Source: Polaromonas sp. (GTDB lineage Bacteria > Pseudomonadota > Gammaproteobacteria > Burkholderiales > Burkholderiaceae_C). From it: a DNA stretch of 64,000 bases. Made by a program: the position numbers and the translations under genes. The stretch lies in assembly GCF_029945925.1 (NCBI RefSeq), contig NZ_JAQSDN010000070.1, positions 1 to 64,000 on the forward strand, given 5' to 3'. Positions 17,147 to 27,870 of this stretch are shown here, piece by piece (position 1 is the first letter of the stretch; the number at the start of each line of letters is the position of its first letter). The notes beneath the pieces are model-generated. The model ran no database searches. It saw only the letters and a program-made list of their open reading frames with translations, and was not told the DNA's origin.

Positions 17147-17259
17147 GACGCAATTTTACGCGCTGGCGGTGCGCGCTGGAAGAAAAACCACCGGCCAGTT
17201 GCGCCATCTCCGTGCGTTATCCCTGCAGCATCCGCCACATCCATGACTGGTCCCGGAAC

Positions 17260-18744
17260 ATGAATAAAAAATACGACACGGGCCTGGTGTGGTTCCGGCG
17301 CGACCTGCGCAGCGACGACAACGCGGCGCTGTACCACGCCCTCAAGGCCTGCCGCCAGGTCTTTTGCGTTTTCATATTTGACCGGGCCATCCTGGACGCC
17401 CTGCCGCGTACCGACCGCCGTGTGGAGTTCATCCGAGAGTCGCTGGTGGACCTGGACAGACAGTTGGCGGAGCTGGGCCGCCACCATGGCGTGTCCCATG
17501 CCGGATTGGTCGTGCAGCACGGCTGGGCGGACGAGGTCCTGCTGGCGCTGGCACAGAAGCTGGCCGCCGAAGCCGTTTTTGCCAGCCACGATGACGAGCC
17601 CGGGGCGCTGGCACGCGACACGCGGGTCAGCGAGGCGCTGGCGGGGGGCGGCAAGGCGTTTCACAGCTTCAAGGACCACGTGATCTTCGAACGCAGGGAG
17701 GTGCTGACCCTGGGCGGTACACCGTACAGCGTTTTCACGCCCTACAAAAATGCCTGGCTCAGGAAAGTGGACGATTTTTACCTGCGGCCCTACCCGGTGC
17801 AGAACCACGGTGCCGCTCTGGCCACCCTGCCAGCGGACTGCCGCACCGGCGTGCCCGCACTGGAAGACATCGGCTTTGCGCCGACCAACCTTGCCGAATT
17901 GAAGATTCCCACAGGCAGTCTCGGCGGCTCGCAACTGTTTGACGATTTCATGGCGCGTATCGATCAGTACCACGCCACGCGTGACTTCCCTGCAGTCAAG
18001 GGGCCGAGTTATCTGGGGGTGCACCTGCGTTTTGGCACGGTCTCCATCCGCCGGCTGGCGGGCACCGCCCTGCGCCTGCAGGCGCAGGGCAGCCCGGGTG
18101 CCGCGGTCTGGCTCAGCGAGCTGATCTGGCGCGATTTTTATGCGCAGATCCTGAGCAATTTCCCGCATGTGGCCGAGCGTTCCTTCAAACCCGCGTACGA
18201 TGCCATCGCCTGGGAACAGGGCCCCGCTGCCGAGGCATTGTTTCGGGCCTGGTGTGAAGGCCGGACCGGCTACCCGCTGGTCGATGCCGCCATGGCCCAG
18301 CTCAACCAGACCGGGTACATGCACAATCGCCTGCGCATGGTCACCGCCAGTTTCCTGGTGAAAGACTTGGGGCTGGACTGGCGCTGGGGCGAAAGGTATT
18401 TCGCCGAACAACTCAACGACTTTGACTTGTCGTCCAACAACGGCGGCTGGCAATGGGCCGCCAGCAGCGGCTGCGACGCGCAGCCCTACTTCCGCATCTT
18501 CAACCCGACCAGCCAGAGCGAAAAGTTCGACGCCGACGGGAAGTTCATCTGCAAGTACCTGCCGCAGCTGGCCGGACTGACCGGCGCCAACCTGCACAGC
18601 CCCTGGCTGGCCAAGCCCGTGGCGCTGGCCGCCGCCGGTGTGAGGCTGGGAGAGAACTACCCGCTCCCCGTTGTGCAGCATGACGAGGCGCGGGCGCTGA
18701 CCCTGCAGCGCTACGCGCCTGTCAAAAAAACAGCTGCAGAATAG
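17260..18744 (+). CDS. phrB: Deoxyribodipyrimidine photolyase
   Basis: A 494-residue light-driven DNA repair enzyme that splits cyclobutane pyrimidine dimers using FADH- and an antenna cofactor. The N-terminal photolyase domain begins GLVWFRRDLRSDDNAAL. The FAD-binding C-terminal domain has WLSELIWRDFYAQIL, the NRLRMVTASFLVKDL helix, and near residues 390-420 SSNNGGWQWAASSGCDAQPY followed by FRIFNP, typical of class I CPD photolyases. The ATG at 17260 was chosen because homology begins immediately after it. It is divergent from yqgE and convergent with chpA. Confidence 0.95.
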   Translation: MNKKYDTGLVWFRRDLRSDDNAALYHALKACRQVFCVFIFDRAILDALPRTDRRVEFIRESLVDLDRQLAELGRHHGVSHAGLVVQHGWADEVLLALAQKLAAEAVFASHDDEPGALARDTRVSEALAGGGKAFHSFKDHVIFERREVLTLGGTPYSVFTPYKNAWLRKVDDFYLRPYPVQNHGAALATLPADCRTGVPALEDIGFAPTNLAELKIPTGSLGGSQLFDDFMARIDQYHATRDFPAVKGPSYLGVHLRFGTVSIRRLAGTALRLQAQGSPGAAVWLSELIWRDFYAQILSNFPHVAERSFKPAYDAIAWEQGPAAEALFRAWCEGRTGYPLVDAAMAQLNQTGYMHNRLRMVTASFLVKDLGLDWRWGERYFAEQLNDFDLSSNNGGWQWAASSGCDAQPYFRIFNPTSQSEKFDADGKFICKYLPQLAGLTGANLHSPWLAKPVALAAAGVRLGENYPLPVVQHDEARALTLQRYAPVKKTAAE

Positions 18745-18756
18745 GCGCCTCTCTTT

Positions 18757-18806
18757 GCTCCTCTTTTCATAGCTGTTAGCGCTTGTCCAGCAAGGGCTGG
18801 ATCCCG
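18757..18806 (+). repeat. Short intergenic repeat, family A, copy 3
   Basis: It reads CATAGCTGTTAGCGCTTGTC then AGCAAGGGCTGGATCCCG, a diverged member of the family. It lies between the convergent photolyase and chpA genes. Confidence 0.6.
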
Positions 18807-18811
18807 TTTCT

Positions 18812-21800
18812 CTATGAAACTACGGCTTCTGCGCTGCAATAGTGGCGAATCAGGCTGAGCAACTCGTCTTCGGCATAAGGTTTGCCCAGGTAGTGGTCAA
18901 CCCCGAGTTCCTTGGCGTGTTCGCGGTGCTTCTCGGCAATGCGCGAGGTGATCATGATGATCGGCAAATCGCGCAGACGGGCATCGCCGCGGATGTTGCG
19001 CGCCAGGTCAAATCCGTCCATGCGTGGCATTTCAATGTCGGACAGAACCACCGTGGGGCGCTCCTCCTGCAGGCGCTCAAGCGCCTGCAAGCCGTCCGCG
19101 GCCATGGAGACGCGATAACCCTCACGCTGCAGCAGGCGCTGGGTCACGCGCCGCACCGTGATCGAATCATCGACCACCAGAATCAGCGGAATCTGCGGTG
19201 TCGCCGGGACGGGCGAGGAGACGGACAAACCGCGCCCGTCGGCAGCGCCCGATTGCTCGAGCATATGCGGCTCGGCGCTGTCGGAGCTCCAGGCACGCGC
19301 CTGCTGCCCGTAAACCGATGCGAGTGCGACGGGGTTGTAGATCAGGACAACGGCACCCGAGGCCAGCACCGACATGCCCGCCAGACCCGGCAGGCGTGAA
19401 AGCTGCGGGCCCAGGTTTTTGACCACCACCTCCTGGTTGCCCAGCACCTCGTCAACGTGCAGGGCCAGCCGCTGCGCGGCACTTCGGAAAATGACCACCG
19501 GTGCGGTTTTTCCCTGGGGCTCGCTGCTCATGCGGGAAACCTGCAGCAAGGCGCCTGACCAGAAAAACGGGACCGCTTCGCCGGCGACATCGAGCACGCC
19601 GCTGTTGTAGGCCTGCTGCAAATCCTTCGCCGAAATCCGGCGCACGGTTTCGACCACGTTGGCGGGCACACCGACAGAAGAGCCGCCGGCGCGCAACATC
19701 ACCACCTGCGTCACCGCCGTGGTCAGGGGCAGCACCAGCTTGAAGTTGGTTCCCTTGCCGGCAATAGTGCTGGTTTCAATGCGGCCGCCCAGTGCGTTGA
19801 CCTCGGAGCGCACCACGTCCATGCCGATGCCCCGGCCGGAAAGTTCGGTCACGTGCGACGCCGTACTGAAGCCCGGCATGAAAATCATGTTGGCCGCTTC
19901 GTCGTCACCGATCTGCTGGCCCGGAGCCAGCAGGCCGGAGGCAATCGCCTTCTCCCGGATACGCTCCAGATTGAGACCGGCGCCGTCATCGCGGAATTCG
20001 ACCGACACGTCATTGCCCGACTGCTGCAGGCTCACGGTGATGAGGCCACTGGGGTCCTTGCCCGCGTTGGTACGGGTCTGCATATCTTCAATGCCGTGGG
20101 CCACGCAGTTGCGCAACAAGTGTTCGAACGCCGGTGTCATGCGATCGAGCATGCCGCGGTCCATCTCGATCGTGCCGCCCTGCAGGTCCAGCCGGACCTG
20201 CTTGCCGGTTTCCTTCGAGGCCTGGCGCACCACGCGGTACAGGCGCTCGGAAATACCCTCAAACTCCACCATGCGGGTGCGCAGCAGATCGCGCTGCAAT
20301 TCGCGCGTCTGACGTGCCTGGGCGATCAGATCGTCCTCGGTCGCCTCCACCGTACGCTGCAAGGTGCGCTGCACGGTCGCAACGTCGTTGACCGACTCGG
20401 CCATCATGCGGGTCAGTTCCTGCACACGCGTAAAACGGTCGAATTCCAGCGGGTCAAAGCCGAGCTGCGCTTCCTTGGCCTGTTGCAGGCGCGACTGCAT
20501 CTGCGTTTCAGAGTGCATTTCCACGTCACGCAGCTGCCCGCGCAGGCGGTTCAAGTTGCCGCTCAAGTCGTTGAGCGAGCCGCGCAACTGGTTCAGCTCG
20601 GCTTCCAGGCGCGACCGCGTGATCATCACCTCGCCGGCCTGATTGACCATGCGGTCCAGCAATTGCGAACGCACGCGTATCGAACCCGAGGCCGCCGGAC
20701 GCAAAGGCTGCAGTGCCGTGGCCTGGGCCATGGACATCATGACTTTGCGCGAACCCGGCTCGGCGGAAACGGCGGGCACGGACGGCGATGCTGCGGCCGT
20801 GTCCAAGGCATCCGGTGCCGGGGTACCCGCCTCCTCGACTGCGGCAGCTGAAAGTGGCGCCAGCGGCTCCAGCGCCTGGGCCGTCTCGCCCGGGTGGCGC
20901 AGGGCCTCAAAATTGGCCTGCATCGCGTCAAAAGTGGTCAGCAGCGCGTCAAAATCCTGCGAGGCGGCGGCATCGGAGCCCATATGCTCGATATCCGACT
21001 CGATGCGGTGGGCCATCTCGCCAAGCCGCATGGCGCCCGCCAGACGTGCACTGCCCTTGAGGGTGTGCAGGGCCCGCAACACTTCGTTGCGTGCACCATG
21101 GTTGTCGGGACGGGCCGACCATTGCCGCAGAGCGCCGCCCAGTTGAGGCATCAACTCGGCACCTTCTTCTTCGAAAATCGGGAATAGGTCCGGATCGATC
21201 ACGTCGACCGCGTCGATCTCGTCGTCCATGTCTTCACTGAACGCTGCAGACGCAAACGATGCAACCGGTGCTGCAACCACCGCCATGGGGATGGCTGGCG
21301 CCACCGGAACCGCGCTTGGCTCGGCGGCAACAGGAGCAACAGGAATGACCTTGACAGTCACCGAGAGGGGGCGTTCCTGTGCAGGAACTACCGTGCCCGT
21401 GAGCGGAACGCCGGCAGGCGGCACTGGCGCTGCCGGAGAGCCCACCGCGGAAACTGATTCCTGCAATGCAACGGGACTTTCAACAGCCTCCGGACTGGGG
21501 ACGACCACGGAAGCCTCACTGGCTTCGTCGGTAAAATCAATCTCCCGCAATGCCTGAAGAATCCCGGGATCCGGCTGCTTGAGAAAGCCGGCTGCAAACT
21601 GATGCAACAGCCGCCGGATGTCTTCGGCAGCATCGATAAACAACTTGTTGTGCCGGCCGCTGACTTGTCCGTGCTGGATTTGTGTCTGCTGCAGGGCGTT
21701 CTCCAGCGCTCGCGCCATTTCAGACAGGGCTTCGAATCCAACCGTCGCCGAACTGCCCGCCAACGAATGCGTTAGCGCCAGCGTAGAGTCGCCGATGGGG

Positions 21801-24800
21801 CGGTCGCGCTCCATCGTCCATTCCGTGACCTCGGTGACCAGCCGGCGCGACCATTCGTCAGCTTCATTGAGGTACACGTTGTAGAGCGGAATGCCGATAC
21901 GCAACGACCCGATCACCTTGATCTGTTCATCCCCAGCCGTTTCGCCGGATACCGCTTCGTCGGAAGGACTCTCGAACGATGCAGTCGACACCTCTTCCCG
22001 CGCAGGCGCTGTGGACCGGATCTCACTGTGCTCCGGCATGGCAAAGACAAAATCGTCTGCGTCCCGTGGCGCCGCAGATTCGGGCTGGGCCGCCGGAGCC
22101 CGAACAGGTTCTTCTTCCACGGCAGGCTGACCCAGAAAATGCACGTCAAAATCACTGGCCGACAATTCTAGCGGTTCCGCCTGTTCAGCGGGTACCGGAT
22201 CAGCGAAGTCCATCTCAAACACGATCTCTGAAGGAGCAGCCTGCGCCGCGATTGGCACGTCTGCAGCGGGGCCCGACAAGGCCGCCAGGCTGTCAAAGTC
22301 AATCCCCTGTAAATCCGCCAGCGCTGGCGCCGCTGTTGCGGCGGGCGCGACGGGCTCCACATCCATCACGAAGTCGAAATCCAGATCCGTGCCCTGCACC
22401 ACTGGCAACGAGGCCACGTCCTGTCCTTGCACAACGGTAGGGGCCTCACTCGCTGCAACGGGCGCCTGCGGCACGGCAGGCTGCTGGAGCGGGCTGAAGC
22501 GCCCCTCTCCCCGCATCGCATCGGCACTGACACGAAATGCGGAGGACGTCCAGGGAGTCTCACGGCCGGAGGCAATGTCCTCGATCCAGGCAGCAAACCC
22601 GTCCATGGCCTGCACACACAGCGTGCAGAACTCTTCATTGGAAGGTTTTTGCTCGGCCAGCCAGCCATTGAGCATTTGCTCCATGGCCCAGGCGGCTTCG
22701 CCAAACTCGTTGAGCCCGACCATGCGCGAACTGCCTTTGAGCGTGTGGAAGGCCCTGCGCAATATCGTCAGTTCGCCGATATCTCCCGGCTCAGTGGCCA
22801 GGGCGGCAAGCGCAGCCTGCGCGTGGCCTGCGACCTCGCGCGCTTCCTCCAGGAATATATCGCGCAAGTCGTCTTCCTCAAAATCGTCGGCGCCGGTGGC
22901 CGAGCCCGCAGGCGCGGCCTCGGGCGCAGCAGCCGGCGCGGCAGCCGCCACCAGACTGGTGAGAGAACCCGCATTGGACTGCGGGCCCTGCCCGGCAACG
23001 GCCAGGGCAGCATCACGGGCAGTCTGGGCAAGCGCAGGCTGGTCAGCCAGCGCCGCATGGGTTGCCAGAACATCGAGTTTGACACTCAGACTTTCGGCAG
23101 AATCTCCAGCCTGGGCATCCTGAACGACGGACAGCACTTCCTGGGACAGCTCGCTGTTGACGGTTACCGCCGCGGCTGCATCCTGAGCGGTGTGAATACG
23201 CCCCATCAGGGGTTTGAGCTCGCCCTTGACATCGTCGTACACAAAAAGCTTTTTCGCCAGCGCCGGCTGGTAATTGAGCATGTCAATCAAAAAGCTCAAT
23301 GCACCCAGGTTGTTGCCCAGCTGCTCAAAGGCTCCGGAGGAACGCGCCAGCTGATCGTCCACCTCCGTCACCAGCATCTGCTCGACGCTCTCGCGCATGC
23401 GCAGTACCGCCTGGGAGGCCTGATCCAGCCCCAGCACGGACAACACACCACGCATCTGCGAGAGCTGGCCGGGAACCGCGACCAGGGCCGTTTTTTCCTG
23501 CGGGTTGCGGAAAAAAACATCCAGCGATTTTTCAAGTTCGCTCAGGGAAATGCGCAGTTCGCCGACCACACTGCCCATGGTTTGTTTGTCGCTGACGCGG
23601 CGATACAACTCTTCCATCCACGATTCAAGCGGCTGTGCCTGGGCACCGCTTCGCGCGCTGTCGAGCCGCTGGGCCAGCCGGGCCGTCCGGATCGCCAGCT
23701 GCGGGTCGGCGGGATCGAGATCATCAAAAGCGGCCTCCAGGTAGAGCACGGCTGTGGCCACCTCAAGCGCCAGCTCGATGGGAGGCGCCTGGCCGGAGCG
23801 AACCGTCGCTTCAATCACTTGAGACAGCGCGGTGGCCAGGGGCTCACTGGGCGGATGCAGCTTGACCAGCGAATCGGTCACCAGACTGAACTGGTCAGCC
23901 ACCGTCTTGAACTTGCTCACGTCCCCCGCCGTCAGCGAGGACCAGGTTTCCTTGGCCGAAACAATCCGTTTGCGGGCCTGCGCGAGCAGCGCGGGGTCGA
24001 AACGGCCAAACTGAACCGCCTCATAGTCAACCGGCTTGAACCGGGCCAGACCGTAGCTGGCGCGAATGGCCGACAGGACAGGCGCATCGGCGGCACGGGT
24101 CGCCACGGCCTGCGAGCAAAAAAACAGCAGATCCTGGGCCAGCCTGTCCGACGCATCGGTGCCGCCCTTGGCAAAGGACGCATATTGCAGAAGCACGCGC
24201 GATGCAGCGCGTTTGACGTAGATATCCACCTTCAGCAAACCATGGGACAGCGCTTCAAAATAGCCGGCTGCGATTTTCCAGAACGCCTTGGGCTCGCCCG
24301 CAGGCTCGGCCTGGGCAAACCCCAGACACATATCCCGGAAACTCTCCGCTGCCTGCGGGTCACCCGTACGCATGATTTTCAGGACCAGCTGGTCCAGCGA
24401 TTGCCTCGACGCATCATCGTAAGCGCCCGCTTTGACCGTGACCGCCAGCGCCGGGTCCATCCAGCGCCATTCGTACACCCAGAGATCTGCCGGATGGATG
24501 CGATCAGCACCGACCAGCCCCTGCACATCACGGTACTGGGGGAACAGCGAAATGGCAGACACCGGCTTGTCGGCCAGCACCCCTTCGAGGTATTCGGTCA
24601 GGGCAAAACTGGCCTGTTCGACCTTCGCCGCCGCCTCCTGATTGCATTGCTCGGGCCGCTGGACAAACCGCTGCACAGCTGCTTCCATCGCGCGCAGTAC
24701 CAGCGCGGGCGCACCCAAACCAACCATTTCCAGCGCGCCCACGGCCTGGTGCAACTGCTGGCGCGCGATGCGCAGCTGGCTGGCATCAAGGGCCGCGAGG

Positions 24801-24964
24801 TCGGAGCCACGTGCCAATTCGGCGTCACGCACAAAACGCTTCAGGGCCTTGGCAGCGCCGTCCAGGGATTTTCGAAGTTCGTCCAGCACCCACGCCAATG
24901 GACCCAGATCATTCACGGCCAGGTCGAGTTCGGCAGGAGATGAATTCGGAGCGTTCGATTGCAT
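18812..24964 (-). CDS. chpA: ChpA-type hybrid chemotaxis histidine kinase for type IV pili
   Basis: A 2050-residue CheA-like kinase of the Pil-Chp system that controls type IV pilus motility. The N-terminal 700 residues are helical and contain degenerate Hpt-like modules, for example HQAVGALEMVGL near residue 72. Three good Hpt sites follow: HTLKGSSRMVGL near 740, HSLAGSSATVGF near 1066, and HTLKGSARLAGA near 1300. Then come the dimerisation helix (about 1440), an ATPase domain with LRNCVAHGIED (about 1620), a CheW-like domain (about 1770-1880) and a C-terminal receiver domain beginning LILVVDDSITVRRV with phosphoacceptor Asp in LSDIEMPRMDG. Acidic Ala/Pro-rich linkers separate the modules. 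It is the last gene of the pilG-H-I-J-chpA operon. Confidence 0.95.
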   Translation of the reverse strand: MQSNAPNSSPAELDLAVNDLGPLAWVLDELRKSLDGAAKALKRFVRDAELARGSDLAALDASQLRIARQQLHQAVGALEMVGLGAPALVLRAMEAAVQRFVQRPEQCNQEAAAKVEQASFALTEYLEGVLADKPVSAISLFPQYRDVQGLVGADRIHPADLWVYEWRWMDPALAVTVKAGAYDDASRQSLDQLVLKIMRTGDPQAAESFRDMCLGFAQAEPAGEPKAFWKIAAGYFEALSHGLLKVDIYVKRAASRVLLQYASFAKGGTDASDRLAQDLLFFCSQAVATRAADAPVLSAIRASYGLARFKPVDYEAVQFGRFDPALLAQARKRIVSAKETWSSLTAGDVSKFKTVADQFSLVTDSLVKLHPPSEPLATALSQVIEATVRSGQAPPIELALEVATAVLYLEAAFDDLDPADPQLAIRTARLAQRLDSARSGAQAQPLESWMEELYRRVSDKQTMGSVVGELRISLSELEKSLDVFFRNPQEKTALVAVPGQLSQMRGVLSVLGLDQASQAVLRMRESVEQMLVTEVDDQLARSSGAFEQLGNNLGALSFLIDMLNYQPALAKKLFVYDDVKGELKPLMGRIHTAQDAAAAVTVNSELSQEVLSVVQDAQAGDSAESLSVKLDVLATHAALADQPALAQTARDAALAVAGQGPQSNAGSLTSLVAAAAPAAAPEAAPAGSATGADDFEEDDLRDIFLEEAREVAGHAQAALAALATEPGDIGELTILRRAFHTLKGSSRMVGLNEFGEAAWAMEQMLNGWLAEQKPSNEEFCTLCVQAMDGFAAWIEDIASGRETPWTSSAFRVSADAMRGEGRFSPLQQPAVPQAPVAASEAPTVVQGQDVASLPVVQGTDLDFDFVMDVEPVAPAATAAPALADLQGIDFDSLAALSGPAADVPIAAQAAPSEIVFEMDFADPVPAEQAEPLELSASDFDVHFLGQPAVEEEPVRAPAAQPESAAPRDADDFVFAMPEHSEIRSTAPAREEVSTASFESPSDEAVSGETAGDEQIKVIGSLRIGIPLYNVYLNEADEWSRRLVTEVTEWTMERDRPIGDSTLALTHSLAGSSATVGFEALSEMARALENALQQTQIQHGQVSGRHNKLFIDAAEDIRRLLHQFAAGFLKQPDPGILQALREIDFTDEASEASVVVPSPEAVESPVALQESVSAVGSPAAPVPPAGVPLTGTVVPAQERPLSVTVKVIPVAPVAAEPSAVPVAPAIPMAVVAAPVASFASAAFSEDMDDEIDAVDVIDPDLFPIFEEEGAELMPQLGGALRQWSARPDNHGARNEVLRALHTLKGSARLAGAMRLGEMAHRIESDIEHMGSDAAASQDFDALLTTFDAMQANFEALRHPGETAQALEPLAPLSAAAVEEAGTPAPDALDTAAASPSVPAVSAEPGSRKVMMSMAQATALQPLRPAASGSIRVRSQLLDRMVNQAGEVMITRSRLEAELNQLRGSLNDLSGNLNRLRGQLRDVEMHSETQMQSRLQQAKEAQLGFDPLEFDRFTRVQELTRMMAESVNDVATVQRTLQRTVEATEDDLIAQARQTRELQRDLLRTRMVEFEGISERLYRVVRQASKETGKQVRLDLQGGTIEMDRGMLDRMTPAFEHLLRNCVAHGIEDMQTRTNAGKDPSGLITVSLQQSGNDVSVEFRDDGAGLNLERIREKAIASGLLAPGQQIGDDEAANMIFMPGFSTASHVTELSGRGIGMDVVRSEVNALGGRIETSTIAGKGTNFKLVLPLTTAVTQVVMLRAGGSSVGVPANVVETVRRISAKDLQQAYNSGVLDVAGEAVPFFWSGALLQVSRMSSEPQGKTAPVVIFRSAAQRLALHVDEVLGNQEVVVKNLGPQLSRLPGLAGMSVLASGAVVLIYNPVALASVYGQQARAWSSDSAEPHMLEQSGAADGRGLSVSSPVPATPQIPLILVVDDSITVRRVTQRLLQREGYRVSMAADGLQALERLQEERPTVVLSDIEMPRMDGFDLARNIRGDARLRDLPIIMITSRIAEKHREHAKELGVDHYLGKPYAEDELLSLIRHYCSAEAVVS

Positions 24965-25021
24965 AGATAGCAGGCCGGTTCAGAAATCGGAGGTCACGGA
25001 CAGGGAAAAATCAGCGAGGTA

Positions 25022-27286
25022 TCAGGCGATCTTGAATCGCGAGACGGACTGCCTGAGTTCTTCGGCCATGCGGGACAAATCACGCACCTGCTGCGCAGTG
25101 GATCGCGTACCTTCTCCGGTTTGCTCGGTCACCGCAAAAATGTGCTGGATGTTGCCGGCTAACACGTTGGCCGATTCGGCTTCGCGGGAAGTCGAGGCAG
25201 AGATCTGTTCAATCAAGTCAGCCAGCCGGCGTGACACCGTGTCAATCTCGGACAGTGCGGTACCAGCGCTGTCCGACAGTTTGGCCCCTTCGACCACACC
25301 CTGCGTGGAACGCTCCATGGCGCCCACCGCATCCTGTGTGTCGGTCTGAATGGCTTTCACCAGCGCAGAAATCTGCCGCGTTGCATCCGCGGAACGCTCA
25401 GCCAATCGCTGCACCTCCTCGGCAACCACCGAGAAGCCGCGTCCGGCTTCACCAGCGGATGCGGCCTGAATGGCAGCGTTGAGCGCCAGCACGTTGGTCT
25501 GTTCGGTAATGTCCGAAATCAGTTCCGTGATCTCGCCAATCTCCTGTGACGACTCACCGAGCCGCTTGATCCGCTTGGAGGTTTCCTGGATCTGGTCGCG
25601 GATGGAGTTCATGCCGCCGATGGCGTTTTGCACCGCCTGCAAACCCGTTTCGGCGGCGGTCAGCGATTGACGTGCCACCTGGGAAGATTCCTGGGCCTGG
25701 CTGGACACCTGGTTGATTCGGGTGGCCATGTCGAGCACTGACTGGCCGGTTTCGCGAATTTCACGCAGCTGTTCGGTAGACGCTGCCAGCAACTCGGTCG
25801 AGGTGCTTTCCACCTGGGCCGTGGTTTGCGCCACCCGGGTCACCGTATTCTGCACACTGCCCACCAGCTGCCGCAACTCTTCCACCGTGTAGTTCACCGA
25901 GTCCGCAATGGCGCCGGTGATGTCTTCGGTCACGGTCGCTTCCTGGGTCAGATCACCTTCAGCCACTGCCTGCAACTCGTTCATCAATCGCAAAATGGCG
26001 GCCTGGTTGGCGTCATTGACGCGCTTGGCGTCCTGTTCCTGGCCTTTGGCTTCGAGCCGCTGGCTTTCAGCAACACCCTGGCGCTGCCGGCTGTCCAGCA
26101 CCTGCAAACGGGCCAGGCCTGCCGCACAAAGCAGCGCAAAGGCAGCCGCAACAGCCAGCGTCGCCAAGGCCCCGGCACCCAGACCAGTTTGCGACGACAG
26201 CTTGCCCTGAATGTCTTCCAGACCCCGACGCAAAGGTTCGCTGTCGGCAATGATCGACGCCTGGGCCTCACGAGCCGACACCAGCCCCTGCAAGTTGCCC
26301 AGAATTGCGCCGGCCTGCACGCGGGTCTGCTCATACAGCGCCATCAGCGCCTCGAGCCGTTCGCGGGTCTGCGGGTCCTTGGATCCCACCAGGCGGAGCT
26401 CGGGGCTGCCCTCCTGCAGGCCCTGTGCAATTTCCTTGAACGAGTTCAAATCCTTGCCCAGCAGGAACACGGCTTCGGGGCTCACGCCTTCCATCGTCAG
26501 GAATTCGTTGGCGGATTTACCGATACGCTGGGTCAACATCACCAGCTGGCCGGCCGCAGAAATTTCTGCGGGCGCCGCGTTCTGCTGGAGCTTGAGCGAA
26601 GACACCGTCTCGGCGATTTCAAGCAGATCCGACGACTGCCGGTTGATGGTACGCAGCGCGTTACCCACTTGCGTCAAAATCGCCTGCTGGGCCATCACGG
26701 TGGATGCATTTTTCTCGGCGCGCTCCATCAGCGGCGTCACGGTGTCGACGTCCGGCTGCAGGGGATCAGCGACCGGCTCCAGGCGCAGGGACTCATCGCC
26801 CGACCTGAGGCCCCGCACGGTTTTGGCCAGCACGTCCGAGCTCTCACGCACGTCCGGAAAAGCCTGGGCACTGCCCACCAGCGCCTGGGACACGGACTTC
26901 GCAAGCCGCTGCGACTGCATCAGCGATTGCCCGGTGGCGGCCACCTGCTGCGCGACCCTGTCCGCCTGGTTCAGTGCCACAAAAGTCACGGAACCGAGCA
27001 CCACGACCGCAAAAGCGAGCAAGATCACCAGGATCCGCTGGTGCTCGCCCATGGACCTTCGGCCCAGGACCGGCAAGGCCAGCTCTTCAACATTTTCGGA
27101 AACGTCTTCGGCGGACTGGCTTTCAGGACCGTCGCCCAGGCGCGCCATGGTGGCCGAACCCGAAGCGTCCATGGCCCCCGTTGCCAGGGGATCCACCGAC
27201 ATGTCCAGAGAGACGCCGTCCATGCTGTCCTCGGGTGGCGCAGACTTTGTTTTGAACAGCTTCTGAATATTTTCGACAACAGACAT
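25022..27286 (-). CDS. pilJ: PilJ methyl-accepting chemotaxis protein
   Basis: The 754-residue transmembrane receptor of the pilus chemosensory system. A cytoplasmic acidic N-terminus precedes TM1 (about residues 85-105). The periplasmic region holds the type IV pilus MCP domain (for example LTQRIGKSANEFL), TM2 lies at about 370-390, and the HAMP linker and coiled-coil signalling domain follow. The kinase-contact hairpin EQTNVLALNAAIQAASAGEA with GRGFSVVAEEVQRLAERS lies near 590-625. The C-terminus ends SVSRFKIA with no CheR-binding pentapeptide. It lies between pilI and chpA on the minus strand, about 57 bp before chpA. Confidence 0.95.
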   Translation of the reverse strand: MSVVENIQKLFKTKSAPPEDSMDGVSLDMSVDPLATGAMDASGSATMARLGDGPESQSAEDVSENVEELALPVLGRRSMGEHQRILVILLAFAVVVLGSVTFVALNQADRVAQQVAATGQSLMQSQRLAKSVSQALVGSAQAFPDVRESSDVLAKTVRGLRSGDESLRLEPVADPLQPDVDTVTPLMERAEKNASTVMAQQAILTQVGNALRTINRQSSDLLEIAETVSSLKLQQNAAPAEISAAGQLVMLTQRIGKSANEFLTMEGVSPEAVFLLGKDLNSFKEIAQGLQEGSPELRLVGSKDPQTRERLEALMALYEQTRVQAGAILGNLQGLVSAREAQASIIADSEPLRRGLEDIQGKLSSQTGLGAGALATLAVAAAFALLCAAGLARLQVLDSRQRQGVAESQRLEAKGQEQDAKRVNDANQAAILRLMNELQAVAEGDLTQEATVTEDITGAIADSVNYTVEELRQLVGSVQNTVTRVAQTTAQVESTSTELLAASTEQLREIRETGQSVLDMATRINQVSSQAQESSQVARQSLTAAETGLQAVQNAIGGMNSIRDQIQETSKRIKRLGESSQEIGEITELISDITEQTNVLALNAAIQAASAGEAGRGFSVVAEEVQRLAERSADATRQISALVKAIQTDTQDAVGAMERSTQGVVEGAKLSDSAGTALSEIDTVSRRLADLIEQISASTSREAESANVLAGNIQHIFAVTEQTGEGTRSTAQQVRDLSRMAEELRQSVSRFKIA

Positions 27287-27316
27287 GGTGAGCCTTCCGG
27301 GAAAAACGTGATAGCG

Positions 27317-27847
27317 CTAGGCGCTGATGGTCAAAAAATGGGCTTGTTGCGCCAGCAACTGCAGGTTGATTTCCTGCCAATGCACACCGTTCGAATCCAC
27401 ATAGCTGTGGCCGAAAAACTCAGGCGCGTCAGGTGATTTTTCGGCAAAGTCCGTGAACGCTTCCGGGTTGCGCAGGCCGGCCAGCTTGTCGATCTGCAAG
27501 GCGCAATTGATCTCCAGAGCGCTGTTGAGGGCCACCAACCGCGACTCGGTGCGCGCCAGTTCACTGCGTGCAGGCGGCATTTTTCCGGTCACATAACTCG
27601 CCAGATCAACCACGCCGTACAGGCCGCCACGCAGATTGGCCACACCGGCAAACCAGGCTTGCGTGTAGGGCACATTCTGCGCACTGACCCAGGGGAAGAT
27701 TTCTCCGGACTGATTCAGGGGGAAGAGGTATTTTCCGCCCCCTGCCTCAACAGCCAGCCAGGACGCCGAAACACCCTGGGTCTTGGCCGCCTTCAGCCTG
27801 TCGGCGAGACGGCTTTGCAGTTCTCTAAGTGCTTGTCGGTTGGCCAT
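27317..27847 (-). CDS. pilI: PilI, CheW-like adaptor
   Basis: A 176-residue CheW-domain protein that couples the receptor PilJ to the kinase ChpA. LAVEAGGGKYLFPLNQSGEI, the conserved PYTQAWFAGVANLRGGLYGV block and VVDLASYVTGK match PilI/CheW proteins. It has no extra domain. It follows pilH by about 23 bp and precedes pilJ by about 30 bp, consistent with one operon. Confidence 0.93.
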   Translation of the reverse strand: MANRQALRELQSRLADRLKAAKTQGVSASWLAVEAGGGKYLFPLNQSGEIFPWVSAQNVPYTQAWFAGVANLRGGLYGVVDLASYVTGKMPPARSELARTESRLVALNSALEINCALQIDKLAGLRNPEAFTDFAEKSPDAPEFFGHSYVDSNGVHWQEINLQLLAQQAHFLTISA

Positions 27848-27870
27848 GCTTTAGCGGGATCGGTGCGGGA

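Noticed and set aside
22427..24943. An 838-codon open frame antisense to chpA.
   Set aside because: Composition is typical of antisense shadows in high-GC genes, and the chpA frame shows clear domains throughout.
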